From contig JADNRX010000239.1 in NCBI GenBank assembly GCA_015501595.1, forward strand, positions 21,840-85,839: 64,000 bases of DNA. The letters are read 5' to 3'. Both the position numbers and the translations under genes were made by a program. The stretch comes from Hymenopellis radicata (taxonomy: Eukaryota; Basidiomycota; Agaricomycetes; Agaricales; Physalacriaceae). This document shows, piece by piece, positions 33,339-43,718 of the stretch. Under the pieces are notes generated by a model, which saw only the letters and a program-made list of their open reading frames with translations, did no database searches and had not been told where the DNA came from. The stretch's first letter is position 1. Each line of letters starts with the position of its first letter.

Positions 33339-34180
33339 ATGCATATTACCCTTGAAGCCGCGCCCAATACGCCTTATCGGTGCTCTGCAGAAACAGACGT
33401 TCTGCGCGCCATCGACAAGGCCAAAGTTACCGAGGTTTCTGTTGACACACGCGCCTTCCACAACTCTGATGTTGCACCCCGTACGCATTCACTTCACCAA
33501 CCTTGCGGCGCATACTGATTCTAAGCTCAGCGGACAGCTCGACTACAGGTCGCCGGTACGGGTAAACCTCACCATGCATTAACCGTATACTCATTATTGT
33601 TATTCCTTAGCGTGCCTTTCGAACTTGCTACGACCTGGCCCGAGATCCTACATACAGTCTTTCGCATATATCGCCAACCGCACGAGCCACTCGAGAGCCG
33701 CCTTACACCATACTCCGCATTACTCCTGTACTGCCAAGGCCCTCCCGAGGCATTTGAGTTCGTGGTCGCTCCCCAGACCTCTCCCTAAATCTGCTCCCCG
33801 TGACGCTGTCGACTTTGACTATCTTGCTGTTTACAACATGCTCCGCCGTCCTGTGATGATTGTGCAAATCAAGCACGACGGGGATGCTTGGATTGACAAT
33901 TATAATAAGGCAGGACTACGGGCTGAAGCAGATAAACAGATCGGCGGCGAATCGACATTATGCTTGGCGAGTGTCCTCTCCCCGCTTGTGGGGTTTGAGT
34001 TTTCTCGGAACTTCATTTCGCATTTATCGCGGTGATGTGGCTACTGGAAACATTGAACCTGCTTTTGAAGGTCATCCATGTGAAGGGGCTTGGAATATTG
34101 AAATTCTTTCTCAGGAGGGATTGAACCAGATGAAGGAGGTCATACGGGATATTCGAGTTGAAAATGCTGTTCTAAGGTGA
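33339..34180 (+). pseudogene. PD-(D/E)XK-like family, copy 3
   Basis: The mirror of copy 4 (59,629-60,475). It starts MHITLEAAPNTPYRC and keeps LATTWPEILHTVFRIYRQ, VMIVQIKHDGDAW and WGLSFLGTSFRIYRGD in pieces. Single bases are missing in C or G runs near 33,770, 33,779, 33,942 and 33,990 relative to copy 4. The motif position is Q-I-K rather than D-x-K, so nuclease chemistry would be doubtful even if the frame were whole. Confidence 0.6.
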
Positions 34181-34362
34181 GCAGGAATGTGTTTGTGTTA
34201 CATTTCATTCAAGGAGATTCTCTTCAGGGATCTAGGACATCATGTATGAATATTGAGGAAGGAAGCACTTTGTATACCACTGTAAAATCACCTTCTCGCG
34301 AAAGAACCATTTCTTTGAATCAAACGCTCTATTGTTGGGTTTGCCAGTGAGTACTAGTATAC

Positions 34363-34490
34363 GGCTCCGGTCGTGTGGCATTGAGTAAGTGCCTTCAGCG
34401 GTCATGTCATCATACACTTAGTAAACTGGAGCTACGCTTCGAACACTGCGGAACATATACACTGGTAAATCACTTTGCGTGGCCCACTAC
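34363..34490 (+). pseudogene. kinase relic around intron 3
   Basis: GGCTCCGG..ATTGAGTAAGTGCCTTCAGCGG and ACACTGGTAAATCACTTTGCG match the kinase segment spanning VHR, intron 3 and NTLVNHFA, heavily mutated. The mirror copy is near 59,330-59,445. Confidence 0.55.
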
Positions 34491-34769
34491 AATCAGACAT
34501 GGGAGAACGACATAACTCTTTGCACAATGGCACTGTATCTAGGACAACAGGCCAAGATACGCCGTGAACAGACCAGGAAAGAGGATGAGCTGGTGTGTGA
34601 ACATCCTAGAACCGCTATTATACGACTGAGGCACCTCTCAAGTGTGGCGTCTGTAGACGCGCCCCAAGCATTGCCTCTTTGGCGAGTATGGTTCTGTCGA
34701 CACCGCAGAATAGATGTAACATTTACTGCAGTACTGTCGATATCCGACCGATTGTGGCGGTCAAAGGAT

Positions 34770-35690
34770 TGAAGCCTTGTTCGAGGCGGAGAGAGGGAGA
34801 TACATCTCTGGTCTGCGTGGGTGCGAAGACGTGTGTCGGTGTAGGCGTCGATAGATAAAGCAGAGGTCCAGAGCCGGGAAGGAACTGGTTACGGGGGGTT
34901 CTTGACGCCTCGAAAGCGTGTCCAACCAGAGGAAGTGACGATTGGTCGAGGGCGAGAGGATTCCAAGCGGCGGCCTAGGTTTTGATGAACAGTGGTTATC
35001 AGAGAACATAGGAGACCGCAAACCTCCAATTGCCATTCTACTAACTTGAAATCCAATCTCGTAATAATCTCAGTCTGGCTTGTGAGCTCGTACCCCTGGC
35101 TTCACTTATTGAAGTTAACTCGACCGTTACAGCATCGACATACTCGAAAGCATGAGCAGCCGCTACGGCGTTCTCTCCCAAATTCGTCCAACCGCGGAAA
35201 GGCCAGATCCAGGAGCCTATATGCGTCATCTCAAAAGTTTGCAACAAACCTCTTCTGATTTCTCCTCTGCACCGAACAATCGCATTCCCACAGACTGACA
35301 GCATTTCCCAACGTGTCTGAAAACACCTGTACCTCCACATGCCGTGGTCGCTCGATGTATTTCTCAATCAGCACAGTGTCATTCCCAAAATGCCTTAAGG
35401 GAATTGCGAGATTAATAGAATCTGTCGACAATGAGAAAAACACGTACCTATCATGATATGTTTCGATTCGCTGTCGTACATAAGTCCATCAATTTGGGAG
35501 CAAAGGCGAGTCACCTTTTCGAACCCATACTACTGACGAGGGCACTAGACGGCGGGCTAACGAAGACAATTCCCTCGTTGTGTAAGCATAGCTATACAAT
35601 GCGTTCGAAGTCAGTTGGTTGGGGACTGTGAGTAGGGAAGCTAGTGACCCCGACGATCTTGTCCATTCGAAGCTGAATGGCTGATCAACC
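34770..35690 (-). pseudogene. 3-methylcrotonyl-CoA carboxylase biotin-carboxylase subunit relic, left arm
   Basis: Mirror copy of 58,064-59,045. The best segment is [20 protein letters not shown] followed by [16 protein letters not shown] at 35,243-35,380, the ATP-grasp region of the MCC alpha subunit. The remainder is fragmented by stops and small deletions. MCC acts in mitochondrial leucine breakdown (known); this fragment cannot encode it. Confidence 0.7.
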
Positions 35691-35705
35691 TTGTCAATGT
35701 GTGAT

Positions 35706-35990
35706 TGACGAGTACTCGAGCTGTCTGCAGCCGCTGATGGACTCTGAATTGGTATATGGTGCCGAGTTGGTGAAGTGAACGCGTAAAGAAGGTAGCCTCG
35801 TCCCCTCGTCCTTTAGAGAGTTGTGGAATTCAACAGAAACCCTCAGCAACTTTAGTCTTGTTGTTGACGTCGAGGGCGCGCCGAGCGTCCATTTCTGTAG
35901 AGCGATAACATATATGCATCGAGGAGCGAGGGAGCGCTGGGTCGTGTGTAGCATCGTCGTCGCTGGTGTGGGCAAGGCTGTCGGACCTTC
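35706..35990 (-). pseudogene. PD-(D/E)XK-like family, N-terminal relic
   Basis: It reads MHICYRSTEMDARRALD then KTKVAEGFC and TGA. Only the first exon region survives. It is divergent to F-box C; the shared promoter word at 36355-36374 lies beyond a left-arm-specific insertion. Confidence 0.55.
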
Positions 35991-35999
35991 GGAGATAGT

Positions 36000-36350
36000 C
36001 ATGGCTTTGAGTGGGCGCGGTGGCTCGGAGTTTGAAAAGCAGCTCGGCCCGAGTTTTTATCAAGTTGTCTGTCTTTGCTCAGATGGCTCTGTTACTCTAA
36101 TTTCGACGTTATTTGGGTATCTATGGTGGGTTGATCTTAGTCTTACTGTTGCGTGCAAAGTCGAGAAACTCCGAGCAGTACAACTTGATCTCGCAGTTCA
36201 TATTCATGCCGGAAAGGACATTATCTGTGTTAGCGGGACGTAGGGGTAGTTGGGCCTGAATAGCAGTAAACGGGTACGGGAATGCCGCGATGACCATCCA
36301 ATGGGAACGATTGTCTTCCCTTCGCCATAAAGTAGACTACTTCGGAGACA
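36000..36350. other. left-arm-specific insertion, unidentified
   Basis: No match in the right arm between the nuclease-like relic and the F-box promoter. No terminal repeats or target duplication were obvious. Confidence 0.5.
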
Positions 36351-36439
36351 GCGGTGTACAGCCACCGGAAGCTTTTTTTGTTCTTGACTTCCACTGCCAG
36401 CTGGTATCAAAATCAGATTCCTTCCAACGTTTGAGGTTA

Positions 36440-38196
36440 ATGTCTATACCAGGTGGGGGATTCTCCATTTCACCACCTTTGACTCAGTCAAATCTGACAC
36501 TCTTCCTCAGGTGTTTCTTGTCCTAATTGTGGCTATGGTTCCGCACCCCGCTTGTACGACATGCCATCGCCCTTTCAACATCTCTTCGATGCCCACGCAT
36601 CGCGTGGAGAAATTAGGGCTGCTCTCCCCAGATAAAAAGCTTCACCGATGCAGTGCGCGACGAGCTCTATGACGCCGAGGCTCGAATCGCTCGCCTCCGC
36701 GAAGCTCTGCAGGCAGCCGAACAAAAGCACGCCAAAGCCGAAGGCGTCCTGAACGCGCACATGATGCTGAACTCTCCCGTCCAGTCTCTGCCCCCCGAGA
36801 TCCTTTCCTACATCTTCTCATTGACTTTCGAGAAGCCTTTTCATATCTTCAGGTCTCGATTACCATGGCTTCTGGGACAGGTGTGCAGGCATTGGAGAGC
36901 CGTTGCATGGCAGAACCCGAGCCTATGGAACTTGTTCGTAGGTGAAGAGTCTTCGCGAGAGGTTTTCTACGGGCCTATCCTCGAAGAGGTTCTGAACCGG
37001 TCTGGAAACACTCATCTGGCGGTCTCTCTCGTCAACTCCACGGCTGGAAGTGCCAGTATCCTGGCACGACACGCATCACGTTTATCGGAGGTTCGGCTGG
37101 TCTGCGACTTCGAGACCTTGCGTGCTTTGAAAGACGCGCCAGAGATGAGTATGCTCACGAAATTGTGTCTGACTCCAGAGTATTATGACGAAGACCCGGA
37201 GCCTGTTCCCTTCGACATCGCATCCAAAGCTCCTCGCCTAACACACGTTGTTCTCGATGCTACGTCCGCCTTTGTTAATGTACCACGCTTCATTCTCTTA
37301 CCTTGGCCTCAAATCACCCATCTCGACCTTGAGTTGGGGTACGGCGACTATCATTACATCATTGACATCTTATCCCAATGCCTGAACCTTGTGTCCTTCA
37401 CAGACAGCTCTCAGGAGGACGCCCATGCCGACAACGAACTGGAACATACACGTCCCGCTATCTGCGTCCTCCCGCGCCTCACATTCCTCGCCATATGCGG
37501 CCCCCTCACCGTCTTGTCATATATGCAATGCCCCGCTCTCCAGACGTTTGCGCTTCCGGGCGTTTCCCAGTGCACCAACTTTACCCAAACGGACTGGGTC
37601 AATTTCCGTACGTTCATGGACAGATCACAATGCGCTCTACAGGAGGTGCGCCTCATGGCCGACGACGATCTGAGCAACTTTCTCGCCTTCGTATCGCATG
37701 TCCCGAGAGTGGAGATTGATTTCGCTCATTCACCGATGGGTTGTAATGGGATCATGGACAATGTGATCGCGTTTCCGGAGCTGCAGGTATTGACGCTGAA
37801 GGCGAATGCATCGATTTTCCTAGACACTGGGATCCACACTCTTTGGGGTCTCGAGGATGAATTGATTGGAGCCGTCGAGTCGTCGTGGTGGGTTCCTGAA
37901 GGCGCTACGAGGATTAGGAAGGCGAGAATCGAGCTTTCTAGCACAATACTACAATGTCTCCACGACGATTTTGAGGATCCAGATGTGAAGGTGCTGTATG
38001 AAAAGTTGAAGGGGACAAAGTTGTTGAAGAAAATGAAGATCCTCAAGGACGAGGGACTGGATGTGTCTATTGTATTTTGTGTGAGATGGTAGGCTTTTAC
38101 TGTATTCTTCCTTATCACGCGTACTGATACTTTTCCCTGGCAAGGGAGTCTTCTCACGCATGGATTGTCAAGGAAAGTACAATGAGGTGCCTATAA
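36440..38196 (+). pseudogene. F-box protein copy C
   Basis: Exon 1 is 36440-36452 (MSIP+G), intron 1 is 36453-36510, exon 2 starts at 36511 (VSCPNCGYGSAPRLYD). One C is missing near 36,632, giving a TAA before the coiled coil (expected Q-I-K). From 36,653 the frame is open to 38,088, with LPPEILSYIFSLTF, VCRHWRAVAW, LPWPQITHLDLELG and DVSIVFCVRW. The terminal intron is 38089-38144 and the last exon 38145-38196 (WIVKESTMRCL). If the C is a base-calling loss the gene is intact; otherwise a shorter protein could start at the internal MMLNSPVQSLPPEI, keeping the F-box. Confidence 0.75.
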
Positions 38197-39171
38197 GTGT
38201 AACTAAAAATGACGCAATTCTTAATGTACTGAGGACAGTACTCATTGAGCAATATTCCGTGTTCTCCATCGTCGGTCACGGTCCATAGGTTCAATCGACT
38301 GTCGTGAACGCCGTGCTCGGGATCTGAAGGATGGCTGTCCAACGGATTTTATGGTTTAGCACATACAGAGTGAACGGCGCGGGTTCGCCAGGATGTTCAC
38401 ATTCATGTCAAAGACTAAACATTGTCTGATACGTTCAGCGCAGATGCTGCGATCGAGGGAACTTGAGGACCGCTGCATCACACATATCGACTTCCTGATT
38501 CTATATACCTTTGAATATATTCCTGACTCTCAGTATCAATTATTGATCTGCATAGAGCCTATCACTGGGAGGAACTGAGCAGACTCGGAGAGCCTGGGGT
38601 GCTTCCGTCACGTCGTGGCGCGACACGCCTACTCCAAATGCGAAGTAGGCGTGAGGCCGAATTTCTCGTCAAATCAAGAAGAGGTGGTGGTCACCGTGTT
38701 CTGCGCGTCTTCGGCGGTGGTAAGTACCAAGCGCACGTTGCCTCAGAACAATACCACTGACTTCGCAATCACACACTTGCCGGAGAAAACTACTCTACAT
38801 ACCCTAGATAGTACATACGCCACGGCAGTGTTGGAGACGAGCCCATGAAGTGGCTTCCTGTGCTAAACAGGAGAGCAAATCCAAAGTCAGCGCTCTTCGT
38901 GTCGGCTTCCGACGGACCCGGCTTTTGTGTTGTTCTTCCTCTTGCGCCACTTTTTCGTGGCCTTTCCAGTAGTCCATAAACTTGAGGTGTTCATGTTAGT
39001 ACATGGGAGCCCCTTTCATCGCATGTCTCAAGGGTTGAATGAATCTTGACACCTCAAAGAGAGATCGCTTCTGAGGAGTGCAAGCTGGAACTCAAGTGAT
39101 TCTGAGGTTATTATGCCAAGAAGCCAGAAGGCTTTGATTAAAGAGAAATGTAGATATATACAGTGATAAAC
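38197..39171. other. F-box-kinase convergent intergenic region, left arm
   Basis: Mirror of 54,850-55,779. No frame is conserved among the three copies of this segment. Confidence 0.5.
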
Positions 39172-40684
39172 CTATCCAAGTAGTCCGCGTACTGTCCGTC
39201 TAATCCTTTGCACGGCTATATCACAAATTCGATACTGACAGATCCAGCGTAATATCTTCCTTGTAATAGGTTCCAGTGGTATACGTAGATGGGCCCATTT
39301 GTGGACGAACTCAGGTGGAAGTTCGGACCAGCGGTCATACTCCTCGTAGTCGTATTTACGTGGCACCGCATGCAATAGGTTCTCGTCAAAGTGTGGGACG
39401 TGCTTCTCAAAGAACTGCAAAGCCTCCTCGGCTGTAAAACGCGCGCGAACATCCCAAGTCTCCATGCCGTCGATTAGAGGGGCCAGGATAGGTGCGAAGG
39501 GAGTCAGGTGCTGTCACAGGTAAGGGCCAAATCACGAGTAATCTGGTAGAACGGGCGCTCACTTGGAAAAAAATGCTGAACATTATTCCCAAGCACCCCA
39601 CATCAAATGCGAAGGGCTCATAGTCATATTCACCTTGAGATAAATCCGTAGGAGCATTAAGTGATGCGAAGAAGCCGCCCTTGCGTGGCAAGCGATAGGA
39701 CGCATGCGTTGCAGAGGCGGGGAACATCAAGGCGAGGTTAAAATCGAATAAGACGTACTTCATTCGACCATCCTTTCGCATGGCTGATCGTAGTGGGTAT
39801 CCACCACCTCTGCTATCAAGCGCGAAGTGATTTACCAGTGTGTTACGTGGCGCAATGTCCTAAGCGTAGCTCCAGTTGAGTGTGAAACGGAATGGCCACT
39901 GAAGGCACTTACTCGATGTACAATGCCGGAGCCGTGTAAGAACGCCAAAGCCGACAATAGAGAATGTATCACGACAAGGGTTTCCCCAACACTGTTGAAC
40001 CATGGAGATGCAATGGCGTCACCCCATCTAATGAGCATCAGGATGAACTTTTGTAGAGCGAACAATTCCCTGTACTCACCGTGGCATAACCACAAGCCAG
40101 TGTCCTGCAAATGGTAGGATTTCCAAGATTGGCAGAATCCCCGGAATGAACTTGCCAGGTCTTTCATTCTGAGCTTTCAGGAGGAAATGCATGATCCGAA
40201 ACTCTTCGCTGTCCCGTCGAACGAGCTTCAATGCGACATGGCGATTTTCTTTGTCCTGCGCGAAAACAACGTTTCCCTGTGATATGTCTGTCATCCTATT
40301 CCCATATGCTCAAATTGCAAGGTTCTTACCCAAGCATAGGTAAAGTAAGGAATCTCTCCGGTATCCTCTTCGAATGATGCATACGCCTCATCGTGAAATG
40401 CGTACGGAAACTGGCCACCCAGTTTGCTCGAATTTGGCAGATAGGGACCGCAGTCGGCAGAGCGTATCACTGCTTCGTCCAAGCAGAAATGATTATAGAG
40501 CGTGTATCCGCGTTCCAGTAACCAAGGTCGCGCAGAGTCTTCCCAGAATCTCATGCGCTTCAAAAGATTAAATTCCGGGGTACCGGGGACAATATTATCA
40601 TCAAGAGAGAAGTCAATCTATAATGTTATCCAGCGAGGCACATATCTAATGCACTTCACGCACCTGCAAGTCGCGTTTTTCCAT
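39172..40684 (-). CDS. protein kinase-like protein, left-arm copy (intact, 418 aa)
   Basis: Six exons: 40684-40664 (MEKRDLQ), 40617-40330, 40276-40080, 40027-39913, 39859-39563 and 39510-39172, all in phase. It has ALKLVRRDSEE, GSGIVHR/DIAPRN (HRDIAPRN), and LFDFNLALMFP, so the metal-binding Asp is kept but Gly is replaced by Asn (DFN). The 46-nt first intron (GTGCGT..TATAG) contains a stop and must be spliced, unlike the matching 33-nt stretch in copy 1. The C-terminal tail ends RIRRTVRGLLG. Convergent with F-box C and adjacent to the 198-aa gene. Activity is plausible but unproven. Confidence 0.8.
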
Positions 40685-41107
40685 GGTCGTGGTTCGCAAG
40701 TGACGACGTGACGACGTGATCGAAACAAACTTTTGGATCACGTTAGGATCACGTTGCCTTTAAATTTGACGCCGAACTCCCACGCTGGGTCCAGACTCCA
40801 GACGAACTGTCAGACTGTGGGTCCCGGTATCTCAAATTACCTCGGGACACTGCTTCTCGTTCAATCAATCAGTCGACGACGAGGTGAGGCGACCAGTATA
40901 CTCCCCTCATTACATGACTTGTCTTACGGGATAGACATTCGTGTACGATGCAGGTGGCCGACATATTCCCGCGTTCCAGGACTGTCTTTGTTCACCACCC
41001 TAGGAGTCTGGAAATCTGGGTGTCATTGTTCGTTGTATTTACATGGCAGTGGTACAGATATCGTTCAGAAAGTCAAATTAGACATATCATCATCATGCAG
41101 CTACGCC

Positions 41108-41902
41108 CTAAGCTGCTCTGAAAGCTGAATGGACGAGGGGCCGTCCTCGAGCGACGACCGCCTCCTTCGTCCAAGTCACTGGGGCGTACTTGTAGTCCCG
41201 GCCTGTTTCCGGATTTCCCTAATTCAAGAGAGGTGTCAGTCAACACGGTAATGACCGTTTCTACTTTACGCACTGCCATTGACATTGGGCCACCCATGAT
41301 CTTAATCTCCTGGCCAGCGTTCAGAGTTTCCTTAGGAGAAAATGTTCCCATCCTCGAATCGCGCACGCGATATTGGACTGCATTTCTCAAAAAGGCATTA
41401 TCGCTGCCGGGCTTCAAATTCTGTCGTGAGTTGTTGTCGGATCGGTCAACTGTTGAAAAAACGTACCGTCAACCTTTTCAGGATGCGACCACCATTTGGC
41501 CTCGGCTTGAGCTGTACATCGTTGATGTCATCGAAAGCCGTCGCACGAACTTGTACCCTGTCCACAGTGACCAGAACGGTGAAGTGATACTCCACTTCGT
41601 TGGGTTTTGGATTACCGGCGGCGGTCTGTACGTGTAATCAGTAAACGATCATTGTTGGACGTCAAAGGGTGAGCTTACACTGGCCCTCCTGTCAATCTTA
41701 TACGACTCTGAAGTGTATATGGTCACGGGCGTATTCTTGGGGATGAAGTGATCGTCCATAGTGTAGGCATCAATTTGGAGAATAACCTGCTGCCCGCGCT
41801 GAAAAAAATTATTAGCTACTACGGGACAGAGACGAACCTAATGGAACCTACTGTGAAAACTTCAACAGGCTTATCGGGTGGGTAGGTAACAGTTGTGTTC
41901 AT
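41108..41902 (-). CDS. unknown 198-aa protein, left-arm copy
   Basis: Five exons mirror 52,124-52,915. The start is MNTTVTYPPDKPVEVFT. Later segments include VILQIDAYTMDDHFIPK, VEYHFTVLVTVDRVQVRA, RVRDSRMGTFSPKE, QEIKIMGGPMSMAVRK and DYKYAPVTWTKEAVVARG. No signal peptide or membrane helix is apparent. I do not recognise the family. The alternating hydrophobic pattern suggests a beta-rich fold (inference). Both copies keep every splice site and frame, which supports a real protein. Confidence 0.7.
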
Positions 41903-42190
41903 TCTGAAAAAGTGGGGGAGGGAAGGTTGGGTAGAAGAAGCGAGGATTGGGAAGGTATTTATACATCCCGGGATGAACCGTGTTACGCAGAAGGGACCCA
42001 GTCACCAGAAAGGCTGTGGAATGATTAATGGAGAATAACCATATGGGCGTACGGTTTCCATTCTTAAGACAAAGGAATATGACTCGAGCAGTCGTGTGAA
42101 GGAAAAGAGGGTGCGACGACAGCACAAGCGCCTGTTGCTTTAACAGCTTCTCGGTGCCAGAAGGACGAAACGCTGGGATAACACGACCTT

Positions 42191-42655
42191 TCAGGCCTTC
42201 TGGCAGTCCGGTGGAAAGCAAGACCACGCTGCAGGCAGGGCACCGCGGCGTAAGACGTTGCAAACAGTAGACAAGTCCCTTGGGTCGTTTCTGGCCCCAA
42301 CCCCAGCTTTCTGCATGCTGAGACTCGCAAACGGTAAAGGGTACAAAGTGAATTTGTCCCCGTTGAGAACAAGGGTAGCACGTCCTAGTGCTTCTCTGCA
42401 CATGAACAATATCAGGACGATGATGGCCAGTCGGTCATCTAGATGCCTAGTCATCGAGTATGATGGCGGGTAACGGATGCGTGCTGGTTTTAACAACATT
42501 TCGGTGTCAAAAGAAGATGCTGTGAAAACAAAACGAGGGTCTGCTGCCAAGAAGAGATCCCCATATTCGTCACAGACGCCCAGGTACCATCCGATCCATG
42601 AGTTCCGATGTACACTGGGCGCTTTGAATGGCCAACTATACAGCCATCTAGCCAT
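42191..42655 (-). CDS. uncertain ORF upstream of the 198-aa gene
   Basis: 154 codons without an intron, with a hydrophobic run (LAIIVLILFMCREALG). The right-arm equivalent near 51,380-51,780 has several frame changes, so coding is doubtful. It could be promoter DNA of the 198-aa gene. Confidence 0.25.
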   Translation of the reverse strand: MARWLYSWPFKAPSVHRNSWIGWYLGVCDEYGDLFLAADPRFVFTASSFDTEMLLKPARIRYPPSYSMTRHLDDRLAIIVLILFMCREALGRATLVLNGDKFTLYPLPFASLSMQKAGVGARNDPRDLSTVCNVLRRGALPAAWSCFPPDCQKA

Positions 42656-43139
42656 TACATTTATGTTAATAAGACCGTAAATTGAGGCGAAGATCTATCA
42701 AACCTGAGCTGAGTTGCAAACAAAAACGGGGGCAGTGATGAGCGCGTCCAGAGAACATCAAGAATGGAGCCCGTAGAACTCTTCATTCTTCGAGCTGTGG
42801 GGAATCCCCGGGGAGACAGAGAGCCTTCGCACGCTTGTCTAGTGAGTTGCGGCCTATTCAGATGTTACGGGATTCAATTAGCCATCGCCCCCCAAGCGGA
42901 GTGTCCGAGTCAGAGTAGGAAGAATCTGAAATCGCCTGATCTATGACCAAAATAACGGAGAAGGAACGAGCAGTAACCACCTACGAATGCAAAACGGCCT
43001 GCCTGGTCGGCGAGCGCTGATTCCCATGCGATTTTTGCAACGGAGCCAACCGAATCAATCTGAGATAGAGTTCAATGCACAGATTGTAGGCATAATCAAT
43101 TCACCGAGCGAATGAGGGCGAGTAATTTATTCGAGCAGC

Positions 43140-43360
43140 CTCACTGATCTAGCGGGTCCAAAATGACCAACAGCCATATCCCTAGTAGATGAACTTGAAG
43201 GCAACGCAGTAACCAAGGTCCTTCCCAGAATCTCATGCGCTTCAAAAGATTAACATCAAGAGAGAAGTCGATCTGCGAGGATTTAGCGAGGTATGTCTAT
43301 TTTTTGTTCACCCACCCACAAGTCGCATTTTTTCGTGCCCGTGGTTAAGAAACGGCACGA
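43140..43360 (-). pseudogene. MYND scrap plus kinase 5' relic, left arm
   Basis: At 43,205-43,360 the kinase start region is recognisable (CGACTTG, intron, ATCGACTTCTCTCTTGATG, LLKRMRFWE) but truncated after about 30 codons. Next to it, 43,140-43,190 matches the end of the MYND exon-4 relic at 50,840-50,870. These mark the inner end of the arm. Confidence 0.55.
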
Positions 43361-43718
43361 CTAACTGAGTGTTACTGGGAAAGACGCACGGTGCACGTGG
43401 CTCGTGATTACCTTGGTCACAGCTGGTCGAATTCATCCATTGGCGTATCGACCGTTGTTACTACATACTCAAGATATCCGAGGATCAACTTCTCATGTCG
43501 CACAAGAAAGGCTCATTCTCTTTCTCGTGAAGCTACTCAGACGTCAACCGAAGAGCCGGACTCTCAAACAGTGCCGCCAGCATATCCTGGGTGCATAGTT
43601 AAGAGTCGTGGCGTTGGAGTCATTGTCTAGCCTCTACAAATAGTCATACAAGCATTCAGATGATGTTCACAATCCACCAAGTAGTCTCAAATAAATACTC
43701 TTTTTCCTTCCTTCAACT

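Larger units (their letters stand above)
31072..43415. repeat. left arm of a ~12-kb inverted duplication
   Basis: Gene for gene in reverse order and orientation, this matches 50,415-62,600. Identity is uneven: the RS-protein gene and the 33-34.2 kb stretch are nearly identical to the right arm, while the F-box gene and 40.7-41.1 kb are clearly diverged. A ~350-bp stretch at 36,000-36,350 has no right-arm counterpart. Confidence 0.85.

Noticed and set aside
33213..33518. Alternative N-terminus of nuclease-like copy 3 beginning NQSCWWLYS
   Set aside because: It depends on a non-ATG start; the ATGCAT start is the only one conserved in the family.
41233..41637. 134-aa plus-strand frame conserved in both arms (also 52,386-52,790)
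   Set aside because: It is antisense to exons of the 198-aa gene and crosses its introns; the spliced sense model explains the conservation.
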